A stretch of 64,000 nt of DNA from NCBI GenBank assembly GCA_947624445.1, contig CANQKF010000005.1, positions 31,138-95,137 of the forward strand, written 5' to 3'. Source of the stretch: an uncultured Clostridia bacterium (GTDB lineage: Bacteria > Bacillota > Clostridia > Christensenellales > Borkfalkiaceae). The position numbers and the translations under genes are program-made. Below the pieces are notes generated by a model that was given only the letters and a program-made list of their open reading frames with translations, was not told where the DNA came from and ran no database searches. This document shows positions 1 to 8,881 of this stretch, piece by piece (the stretch's first letter is position 1; every line of letters starts with the position of its first letter).

Positions 1-31
1 GGCCTTGCGGCCCTTTGCTTTTTCATACGGT

Positions 32-1681
<1,650 letters not shown>

Positions 1682-1966
1682 TTATTCCACGATCGCGAGG
1701 ATATCGCTCTGCTTGATGATGGTGAATTCCTTGCCGTCCACCTTGAAATCCGTGCCTGCATACTTGGCGCAGAGCACCTTATCGCCGGGCTTCACCTGCA
1801 TCTTGACTTCTTTCCCGTCGATCGTTCCGCCGGGACCGACGGCAACGACAACGCAAGTCTGCGGCTTTTCCTGTGCGGAAGAGGGAAGATAGAAGCCGCT
1901 CTTCGTCTTTTCTTCGACGGTGACCGCCTCGACGACGACCTTATCGAATAATGGTTTGATGTTCAT
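1682..1966 (-). CDS. groS: 10 kDa co-chaperonin GroES
   Basis: 94-aa ORF MNIKPLFDKVVVEAVTVEEKTKSGFYLPSSAQEKP; immediately upstream of groL; SD AGGAGG. Confidence 0.97.
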   Translation of the reverse strand: MNIKPLFDKVVVEAVTVEEKTKSGFYLPSSAQEKPQTCVVVAVGPGGTIDGKEVKMQVKPGDKVLCAKYAGTDFKVDGKEFTIIKQSDILAIVE

Positions 1967-2015
1967 AGGATCCTCCTGATGATTTCATTGCGGTTGCCCG
2001 CGTTTGTTCCTATGT

Positions 2016-2043
2016 ATTATAACCGCCGACCGCGGAATGTCAA
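2016..2043 (-). promoter_or_regulatory. sigma-A-type promoter of groESL (TTGACA-16-TATAAT)
   Basis: Minus strand TTGACATTCCGCGGTCGGCGGTTATAAT upstream of groES. Confidence 0.75.
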
Positions 2044-2126
2044 ACGCAAAATCAATATTTTTTTGGAAAATTTTGCCGCAAGCGCAGGCTTTCCCGCGCG
2101 GCAGGGGCGCAAAGCGGCGAAATTCC

Positions 2127-2155
2127 TTGCATTTTCGGGGAAGCTGTGGTATAAT
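2127..2155 (+). promoter_or_regulatory. promoter of comEB-like gene (TTGCAT-17-TATAAT)
   Basis: TTGCAT at 2127, 17-bp spacer, TATAAT at 2150. Confidence 0.65.
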
Positions 2156-2172
2156 CGCGCATAGAGGGCATT

Positions 2173-2616
2173 ATGGATAAGTGGGATATTCGGTTCATGG
2201 AACTCACTGAAGAGGTGGGAAGCTGGGCAAGCTGCCTCCGCAGGAAGGTCGGCGCCGTCATCGTGCGGGATAAGCGCGTGATGACGACGGGCTACAACGG
2301 CGCGCCCGCGGGCATCCGCTCCTGCATCGAGCGCGGGACATGCCTCCGCACCGAGAACAACATTCCGAGCGGCACGCGCGCGGAGATCTGCTATGCCGCG
2401 CACGCCGAGCAGAACGCCATCATCCAGGCGGCGAAGTACGGCGTCAACATCAACGGCGCGACGCTCTACTGCACCCACCAGCCCTGCGTCATCTGCGCAA
2501 AGATGATCATCAATGCGGGGATCAAGCGCGTTGTCTACAAGGAGGGCTATCCCGACGAATTCTCGATGGAGCTCTTCGGCGAGGCGGGCACAAAGATCGA
2601 AAAATTCGAAACCTGA
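2173..2616 (+). CDS. dCMP deaminase (ComEB family)
   Basis: 147-aa ORF with zinc deaminase motifs HAEQNAI and PCVICAKMI. Confidence 0.93.
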   Translation: MDKWDIRFMELTEEVGSWASCLRRKVGAVIVRDKRVMTTGYNGAPAGIRSCIERGTCLRTENNIPSGTRAEICYAAHAEQNAIIQAAKYGVNINGATLYCTHQPCVICAKMIINAGIKRVVYKEGYPDEFSMELFGEAGTKIEKFET

Positions 2617-2627
2617 AAGGAGAAATC

Positions 2628-3146
2628 ATGGCGGATCCGATCGTAACTTTTGAAATGGAAAACGGAGCGATGTTTAAGGCGGAACTTCTGCCTGCGGCGG
2701 CGCCCAACACCGTGCGCAACTTCATCGCGCTCGCAAAGAGCGGGTTTTACGACGGGATCATCTTCCACCGCGTGATCGCGGGCTTCATGATCCAGGGCGG
2801 AGACCCCACGGGCACGGGAACGGGCGGCCCGGGCTACCGCATCAAGGGCGAGTTCTCGGGCAACGGCTTTTGCAACCCGCTGCGGCATGCGCGCGGCGTG
2901 CTCTCGATGGCGCGCGCACAGCACCCCGACAGCGCGGGCTCGCAGTTCTTCATCATGCACGCGGACGCCTTCTATCTCGACGGGCAATATGCGGCGTTCG
3001 GCAGGATCACCGAGGGGATGGAGTCCGTCGACGCCATCGCCACGACGCCGACGGACTTCCGCGACCGTCCGTTGCGCGAACAGCGCATCCGTCGCGTCAC
3101 CGTGGAGACCTTCGGGGCAGAGTACGAAACGCCCGAGACCCTGTAA
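2628..3146 (+). CDS. Peptidyl-prolyl cis-trans isomerase, cyclophilin type
   Basis: ATG 2628 after AAAGGAG; IIFHRVIAGFMIQGGDPTGTGTGGPGY, GVLSMARAQHPDSAGSQFFI. Confidence 0.95.
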   Translation: MADPIVTFEMENGAMFKAELLPAAAPNTVRNFIALAKSGFYDGIIFHRVIAGFMIQGGDPTGTGTGGPGYRIKGEFSGNGFCNPLRHARGVLSMARAQHPDSAGSQFFIMHADAFYLDGQYAAFGRITEGMESVDAIATTPTDFRDRPLREQRIRRVTVETFGAEYETPETL

Positions 3147-3172
3147 ATTATTCAAATAGAGGATTTTGCGAA

Positions 3173-3186
3173 GTACTATGTCAGAC
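3173..3186. repeat. Half copy of dispersed ~21-bp palindromic element (copy A)
   Basis: GTACTATGTCAGAC, contains the purB ATG; the second arm is degenerate. Confidence 0.55.
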
Positions 3187-4620
3187 AAACTACAATACGA
3201 AACCCCCTTATCAACGCGCTATGCGAGCCGTGAAATGCTCGAAAACTTCGGCGACGCGAAGCGTTTCCGCCTGTGGCGGAAGCTGTGGATCGCCCTTGCG
3301 GAGAGCGAAATGGAGCTGGGGCTTCCCATCACGCGGGCGCAGGTCGAGGAGCTCAAGGCGCACGCCGAAGACATCGACTTTGCGCGGGCGGAGGAATACG
3401 AGCGGCAGGTGCGGCACGACGTGATGGCGCACGTGAAGGCGTTCGGCGACGCCGCGCCCGACGCCGCGGGCATCCTTCATTTGGGTGCGACGAGCTGCTT
3501 CGTCGACTGCAATTCCGAGATCATGATCCTGCGCGACGGCCTTACGATCCTCCGCAAAAAGCTCGTCAACGTCATGGAAAAACTCAAGGAGTTCGCCCTG
3601 AAGTATAAGGACCTGCCCACGCTCGGCTTCACGCATCTGCAGCCCGCCCAGCTCACGACGGTGGGCAAGCGCGCGACGCTGTGGCTCCAGGACCTCATGC
3701 TCGACTACGAGAGCCTCACGGATCTCTTCGGAAAGGTGCGGTTGCGCGGCGTGAAGGGCACGACGGGCACGCAGGCGAGCTTTCTGGATCTCTTCGACGG
3801 CGACGGCGAGAAGGTCAAGGAGCTCGAGCGGCGGGTCGTTGAGAAGCTCGGCTACTCCGCCGCGGAGGTCTATCCCGTCACGGGGCAGACTTATCCGCGC
3901 AAATTTGACTACAATGTGCTCTGCGTGCTCTCCCAGATCGCCCAGAGCGCCTATAAATTCTCCAACGACCTCCGCATTTTGCAGAACATGAAGGAGATCG
4001 AAGAGCCCTTCGAGACCGCGCAGATCGGCTCCTCGGCGATGGCATACAAGCGCAATCCGATGCGCTGCGAGCGCATTTCGAGCCTTGCGCGCTACATGAT
4101 CTCCCTGCCCGTGAACAGCGCGGTCACGGCGGGCACGCAGTGGTTCGAGCGCACGCTCGACGACTCGGCGAACCGCCGCATCGTCAACGCGCAGGCGTTC
4201 CTCACGGTTGACGCCATCCTCGATCTCTATATGAATGTGGCGGAGGGGCTCGTCGTCTACGAGAAGATGATCGCGCGGCACGTCGCCGCCGAACTGCCCT
4301 TCATGGCGACGGAGAACATCCTTATGGAGTGCGTGAAGGCGGGCGGCGACCGCCAAAAGCTCCACGAGCGCATCCGCACGCTCTCGCAGGAGGCGGGCAT
4401 GGCGGTAAAGCGGGAGGGGAAGGACAACGACCTGCTTTCCCGCATCGCGCAGGACGAGATGTTTGCGGCCGTCCACGACAGGCTCGGGGAGATCGTCGAC
4501 GCGAAGAAATTTGTCGGGCGGGCGCCCGCGCAGACCGAGGAGTTCATTACCGCGCACATCCTTCCCATTCTCGCACGGCACAAAGATCTGCTCGGCGCTC
4601 ACGGCGAGGTGCGCGTCTGA
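3178..4620 (+). CDS. purB: Adenylosuccinate lyase
   Basis: MSDKLQYETPLSTRYASREM, signature SSAMAYKRNPMRCER. Alternative upstream TTG start at 3166 possible. Confidence 0.96.
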   Translation: MSDKLQYETPLSTRYASREMLENFGDAKRFRLWRKLWIALAESEMELGLPITRAQVEELKAHAEDIDFARAEEYERQVRHDVMAHVKAFGDAAPDAAGILHLGATSCFVDCNSEIMILRDGLTILRKKLVNVMEKLKEFALKYKDLPTLGFTHLQPAQLTTVGKRATLWLQDLMLDYESLTDLFGKVRLRGVKGTTGTQASFLDLFDGDGEKVKELERRVVEKLGYSAAEVYPVTGQTYPRKFDYNVLCVLSQIAQSAYKFSNDLRILQNMKEIEEPFETAQIGSSAMAYKRNPMRCERISSLARYMISLPVNSAVTAGTQWFERTLDDSANRRIVNAQAFLTVDAILDLYMNVAEGLVVYEKMIARHVAAELPFMATENILMECVKAGGDRQKLHERIRTLSQEAGMAVKREGKDNDLLSRIAQDEMFAAVHDRLGEIVDAKKFVGRAPAQTEEFITAHILPILARHKDLLGAHGEVRV

Positions 4621-4664
4621 ACGAAAAAAGCGCAAAAACCCGTTAAGAATTGCGGATTTGCATG

Positions 4665-4685
4665 GTATTATGCCACGCATAATAC
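4665..4685. repeat. Dispersed palindromic element (copy B)
   Basis: GTATTATGC-CAC-GCATAATAC, perfect 9-bp arms, 45 nt after purB stop. Confidence 0.75.
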
Positions 4686-4694
4686 TTTCAATGA

Positions 4695-4976
4695 ATGGCA
4701 GAACACCTTCCTGCGCAACCTTTTCGTATGCAATATGAAAAGGTCTACGTGGAGATCCTCGCCCGCTTTTTGCGCGACGGCGGGATGCGCCCCACCTCGG
4801 TCGTATGGGAGGACGGGCGGCGCTATCCCGTGGATCGGGTGCGCTTTGTCGAGCGGGCGCCCGCGCACGTCGGAAGCGTGCTTCCCGTGCGCTATACCTG
4901 CATCGTGGCGGGGCGGGAGCGCCGTCTCTACTTCGAGGCGGAGGAAATGCGTTGGTTCGTGGAGATCGAGCGATGA
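4695..4976 (+). CDS. Small conserved protein, translationally coupled to dinB
   Basis: 93-aa ORF MAEHLPAQPFRMQYEKVYVEILARFLRDGGMRPTSVVWEDGRRYPVDRV; ATGA overlap with dinB start. Confidence 0.75.
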   Translation: MAEHLPAQPFRMQYEKVYVEILARFLRDGGMRPTSVVWEDGRRYPVDRVRFVERAPAHVGSVLPVRYTCIVAGRERRLYFEAEEMRWFVEIER

Positions 4977-6214
4977 GCGGTGCGCGCTGCATTTTGCACA
5001 GCGATCTGAATAACTTTTATGCCTCCGTGGAGATGCTCAAGGATCCTTCGCTCAAAGGGGTCCCGCTCGCCGTGACGGGGAGCATCAAGGACCGCCACGG
5101 CATCGTCCTCGCGAAGAACATGCTCGCGAAAAGCGCGGGGGTGACGACGGGCGAGGCGCTCTGGCAGGCGCGCAAGAAGTGCCCTGGGCTCGTGGACGTC
5201 CCCGCGGATTTCCCGTCGTACGTGCGCCTTTCGCGGGAGGTGCGCGCGATCTATGCGCGGTTTACCGACCGCATCGAGCCCTTCGGCATCGACGAATGCT
5301 GGCTGGATGTGACGGAGAGCCGCTTTCTCTTCGGCGACGGGCGCGAGATCGCCGAGCGCATCCGCACCGCCGTGAAGGAGGAGCTCGGCGTGACGGTCAG
5401 CGTCGGCGTGAGCTGGAACAAGATCTTCGCAAAGCTCGCTTCGGACATGAAAAAACCCGACGCGGTCACCGAGATCACCAGGGAAAATTACCGCGAAACG
5501 GCGTGGAAACTTCCCGCCTCCGATCTTCTCTACGTCGGGAAGGCGACGGCGAAGAAGCTCGCCTTTTTGGGGATCATCACGATCGGCGACCTCGCCGAAG
5601 CCGACGAGGGCAAGCTCATCCGCGAGCTCGGCAAGTGGGGCAAGGTGCTCTACGAATACGCGAACGGCAGAGAGGGCTCTCCCGTGCGGAGCGGCGAAGA
5701 GCGCTCGGTCAAGAGCGTGGGCAACAGCCTGACTTGCTACCGTGATCTCGTGGAGGAGGATGAGATCTACATGCTCTTCCTGCTCTTGAGCGACAGCGTG
5801 GCGTCGCGGCTGCTCGAGAGCGGGCTGGGGCGGGCGAATACCGTCAAAATTTCGGTGACGGACTGCGATCTCGCGCGCTTCGGGAAGCAGGGGCGGCTGC
5901 CCGGGACGACCCGCAACGCCAAGGAGATCGCCGATTGCGCCATGCAGCTCTTCCGCGAGCTCCAAACGCACGGAAAGCCCATCCGCGCGCTGGGCGTCGC
6001 CGTCTCCGAATTCGCGGAGGCCGAGCAGCTCGATCTCTTCGGGCGCTCCGCGCGGGAGGAAAAGCTCGACCGCGCCGACGAAGCGATCGCGGGCATCCGC
6101 GCAAAGTACGGCAACGGCGCGATCAAACGCGCGACCATTTTGCAGGACGGGCGGCTTTCGGAGATGGACGTGAAGGGCGGGCACATCATCCACCCCGAAG
6201 GGCATCACGATTGA
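4973..6214 (+). CDS. dinB: DNA polymerase IV (Y-family)
   Basis: HSDLNNFYASVEM, IEPFGIDECWLDVTES, SVGVSWNKIFAKLASDMKKPDA. Confidence 0.96.
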   Translation: MSGARCILHSDLNNFYASVEMLKDPSLKGVPLAVTGSIKDRHGIVLAKNMLAKSAGVTTGEALWQARKKCPGLVDVPADFPSYVRLSREVRAIYARFTDRIEPFGIDECWLDVTESRFLFGDGREIAERIRTAVKEELGVTVSVGVSWNKIFAKLASDMKKPDAVTEITRENYRETAWKLPASDLLYVGKATAKKLAFLGIITIGDLAEADEGKLIRELGKWGKVLYEYANGREGSPVRSGEERSVKSVGNSLTCYRDLVEEDEIYMLFLLLSDSVASRLLESGLGRANTVKISVTDCDLARFGKQGRLPGTTRNAKEIADCAMQLFRELQTHGKPIRALGVAVSEFAEAEQLDLFGRSAREEKLDRADEAIAGIRAKYGNGAIKRATILQDGRLSEMDVKGGHIIHPEGHHD

Positions 6215-6244
6215 AAAAAGTGCGGAAAAATTGGGCAAAAGTCC

Positions 6245-6273
6245 TTGACGAGTGCCGCAAGATAAGATATAAT
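6245..6273 (+). promoter_or_regulatory. promoter of tRNA-Trp (TTGACG-17-TATAAT)
   Basis: TTGACG 6245-6250, TATAAT 6268-6273. Confidence 0.8.
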
Positions 6274-6307
6274 ATACATCGCACATAAGATATAATATAC
6301 ATCGCAC
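6262..6307 (+). repeat. 23-bp tandem duplication spanning the tRNA-Trp promoter -10
   Basis: ATAAGATATAATATACATCGCAC at 6262-6284 and 6285-6307, exact. Confidence 0.95.
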
Positions 6308-6382
6308 AGGGGAGTAGTTCAATGGTAGAGCAACGGTCTCCAAAACCGTCTGTTGCGTGTTCGAGTCGCGTCTCCCCTGCCA
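6308..6382 (+). tRNA. tRNA-Trp (CCA anticodon), CCA end encoded
   Basis: Acceptor AGGGGAG/CTCCCCT, anticodon loop TCTCCAAAA, T arm GTGTTCGAGTC. Confidence 0.95.
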
Positions 6383-6414
6383 AAAAACCTGCGCAAAGCA
6401 GGTTTTTTTGATAA
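6368..6414 (+). repeat. 47-bp direct repeat copy 1 (tRNA-Trp 3' end plus terminator)
   Basis: GCGTCTCCCCTGCCAAAAAACCTGCGCAAAGCAGGTTTTTTTGATAA. Confidence 0.97.
6388..6409 (+). terminator. Rho-independent terminator of tRNA-Trp
   Basis: CCTGC-GCAAA-GCAGG-TTTTTTT. Confidence 0.9.
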
Positions 6415-6518
6415 GGGGCAGGCGCGGATCGAAAGGAAGAGGGTTCCCGAAAAAATCCGCGATGAAACGGAAAAGAGGAACCCAAACGCAGCGCACGGAT
6501 TTTTTTGGGAGGGAAGTT

Positions 6519-6565
6519 GCGTCTCCCCTGCCAAAAAACCTGCGCAAAGCAGGTTTTTTTGATAA
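6519..6565 (+). repeat. 47-bp direct repeat copy 2 (att-like duplication of tRNA-Trp 3' end plus terminator)
   Basis: Exact copy of 6368-6414, offset 151 bp; the match extends upstream with one mismatch (AGT C/T). Confidence 0.97.
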
Positions 6566-6585
6566 TGCTATCCGAGGAGGAAACC

Positions 6586-7647
6586 ATGGAGCATAGAGGG
6601 ACCAAAGTTCTCGAAACGGCGCGCCTTGTTTTGCGTCCGTGGCGGGAGAGCGACGCCGAGAAGGCGTTCGCCCATTGGATGAACGACCCCGAAGTCACGA
6701 AATATCTCACCTGGACGCCGCACGGGGACATCGAGGTGACGCGGGCGCTTCTCAAAATGTGGGAACGGGAGAGCGGAGAGCCGCACACCTACAAGTGGGC
6801 GATCGTCCTGAAAGAGGGGAACGTCCTCATCGGGGACATTGCCGTTCTGCGCGCGGACGACTTTCAGGAACGCGGCACGATCGGCTACTGCATGGGAAAG
6901 GCGTGGTGGGGGAACGGATACATGACGGAGGCGCTTGCCGAAGTTCTGCGCTACTGTTTCGAAGAAGTGGGATTTTTCCGTATCGACGGCGAGCATGCGG
7001 CGGAGAATATCGGCTCCTCCCGCGTCATGGAAAAGTGCGGGCTCACCTATGAGGGGACGCGCAGAAACTATTTCCGCTGTCCCACTACGGGCGAGCGCGT
7101 CGATATCGTGGAGCGCGGCATTTTGCGGGAGGAATTTCTCGCGGGCGCACAGCGAAGCGGGGCGAGATCTTCCGCGGAGGGGAAGAAGGACGTCATACTC
7201 TACACAGACGGCGCATGTTCGGGCAATCCCGGGGCGGGCGGCTGGGGGTGCGTCCTCCTCTACGGCGAGCGCAAGCTCGAGCTCTCGGGCGGCGAAGCGG
7301 AGACGACGAACAACCGCATGGAGCTCATGGCGGTCATCATGGGGCTTGAGCGGCTCAAATTCCCGTGCAAAGTGCAGGTCTATTCGGATTCCGCCTATAC
7401 CGTGAACGCCTTCGAGGAAGGTTGGGTCTATGCGTGGGAAGCGAACGGCTGGAAGAAGGCCGACCGCAAGCCCGTGCTGAACGAGGACCTCTGGCAGCGG
7501 CTTCTGGCGCTCACCCGCGTGCATGAAGTCACGTTCTGCAAGGTGAAAGGGCATGCCGACGACGCGCTCAACAACACGTGCGACGCGCTCGCCCGCAACG
7601 CCATTCCCAAGAAGGAGCCGCCCGCGGACGCCGATCCGCAAAGCTGA
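6586..7647 (+). CDS. Fusion: N-terminal GNAT (RimJ/RimL-like) acetyltransferase and C-terminal ribonuclease HI
   Basis: ATG 6586 after GAGGAGG; N-term ETARLVLRPWRESDAEKAFAHWMNDPEVTKYLTW..GNGYMTEAL; C-term ILYTDGACSGNPGAGGWG, TTNNRMELMAV, VYSDSAYTVNAF, KVKGHADDALNNTCDALA. Confidence 0.92.
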   Translation: MEHRGTKVLETARLVLRPWRESDAEKAFAHWMNDPEVTKYLTWTPHGDIEVTRALLKMWERESGEPHTYKWAIVLKEGNVLIGDIAVLRADDFQERGTIGYCMGKAWWGNGYMTEALAEVLRYCFEEVGFFRIDGEHAAENIGSSRVMEKCGLTYEGTRRNYFRCPTTGERVDIVERGILREEFLAGAQRSGARSSAEGKKDVILYTDGACSGNPGAGGWGCVLLYGERKLELSGGEAETTNNRMELMAVIMGLERLKFPCKVQVYSDSAYTVNAFEEGWVYAWEANGWKKADRKPVLNEDLWQRLLALTRVHEVTFCKVKGHADDALNNTCDALARNAIPKKEPPADADPQS

Positions 7648-7689
7648 ACTTATAATTTTCGCAGGATCCGTATATACTATTTTACGGGA

Positions 7690-8712
7690 ATGTCGGAGAA
7701 ATCGAACAATGCGGTCGGGGTGACCGTGCATACGATCATAATGGCGCTGCTCGGCGGCGTCATTATGACGTTTTATGCGCTCTCGCTCGCGCAGCTGCGC
7801 GGGCAGATGGGGACGGTTTGGTTTTCCGTCGCGCTCGCGGGCGGGGCGCTGCTCGTGCTCGCGATCTTCGTCGCCGCGCTCATATTCCGCCTGCGCGGCA
7901 TGGAGACGCCCGATAAACTCTGCATCACCTCCTATGTCACGGTCGCATTCTTCGTTGTCGTCGCCTACGTGCTCTTAAAGACGGGCTTCTTCTCGATCGT
8001 GCGCGACGAAGCCGCCTTGCAGACCTATCTCGAGCGGGCGGGGAGCTGGGTGAGCGTCGCCTTTACGCTCCTGCAATTCTTGCAGGTCGTCGTGTTGCCC
8101 ATTCCGAGCACGGTGACGGTCGTGGCGGGTGCCGCGATCTTCGGCGCGTTCACGGGCAGCCTCTTGAGCCTCGCGGGGATCATGCTCGGCTCGCTCGTCG
8201 CCTTCCTCATCGGGCGGTATGCGGGTATGCGCGTCGTCGCGTGGCTCGTGGGGCGGGAGACGCTCGATAAATGGCTGGAAAAGATCAAGGGGAAGGATAA
8301 GCTCCTGCTCACGGCGATGTTCGTTCTGCCCGTCTTTCCCGACGACGTTCTCTGCTTCGTGGCGGGGATCTCCTCGATGTCGGTGTGGTATTTCCTCTCC
8401 GTCATTTTCCTCTCGCGCGTGCTCGCGATCTTCGCGACGAGCTATTCTGTAGCATTCATCCCCTTCAACACTTGGTGGGGGATCCTCATCTGGGCGGTGC
8501 TGATCGCCGCGGTCATCGCGCTCTTTGTCGTGCTCTTCAAGAAGTCCGAGGCGATCCTCGGCTGGTTCGAGCGCAAATTCCGCCGCGAGACGCGCGTCAC
8601 GCAGAAGGAGGAGAAGGGGGAGTTCACCATCGAGGTTATCGATCCCGACGGTTCGATCGTCTCCAAGGGCGTCAAGAAGAAGCCCGCGCCGCCTCCGCAA
8701 AAGCCGCGATGA
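7690..8712 (+). CDS. TVP38/TMEM64 (DedA/VTT) family membrane protein
   Basis: Multi-TM; PIPSTVTVVAGAAIFGAFTGSLLSLAGIMLGSLVAFLIGRYAG, LPVFPDDVLCFVAG. Confidence 0.88.
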   Translation: MSEKSNNAVGVTVHTIIMALLGGVIMTFYALSLAQLRGQMGTVWFSVALAGGALLVLAIFVAALIFRLRGMETPDKLCITSYVTVAFFVVVAYVLLKTGFFSIVRDEAALQTYLERAGSWVSVAFTLLQFLQVVVLPIPSTVTVVAGAAIFGAFTGSLLSLAGIMLGSLVAFLIGRYAGMRVVAWLVGRETLDKWLEKIKGKDKLLLTAMFVLPVFPDDVLCFVAGISSMSVWYFLSVIFLSRVLAIFATSYSVAFIPFNTWWGILIWAVLIAAVIALFVVLFKKSEAILGWFERKFRRETRVTQKEEKGEFTIEVIDPDGSIVSKGVKKKPAPPPQKPR

Positions 8713-8716
8713 CGAC

Positions 8717-8757
8717 CGCCGCGCCCGCCGTACGATACGGCGGGCGCGGCGTTTTTT
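8717..8757 (+). terminator. Strong rho-independent terminator
   Basis: CGCCGCGCCCGCCGTA-CGA-TACGGCGGGCGCGGCG (perfect 16-bp stem) plus TTTTTT. Confidence 0.95.
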
Positions 8758-8806
8758 CGGGCGCGCGGCGCGCCGCGGAAAATTGTGGGAAATTATTGAA
8801 GAACGC

Positions 8807-8835
8807 TTGCTTTTCCCGAAAATTTTGTATATAAT
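8807..8835 (+). promoter_or_regulatory. promoter of decarboxylase operon (TTGCTT-17-TATAAT)
   Basis: TTGCTT 8807-8812, TATAAT 8830-8835. Confidence 0.7.
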
Positions 8836-8881
8836 GTTATTTGGTAGAATTTGGTGTTTTTATGCGCCATATGAGGTCGAA

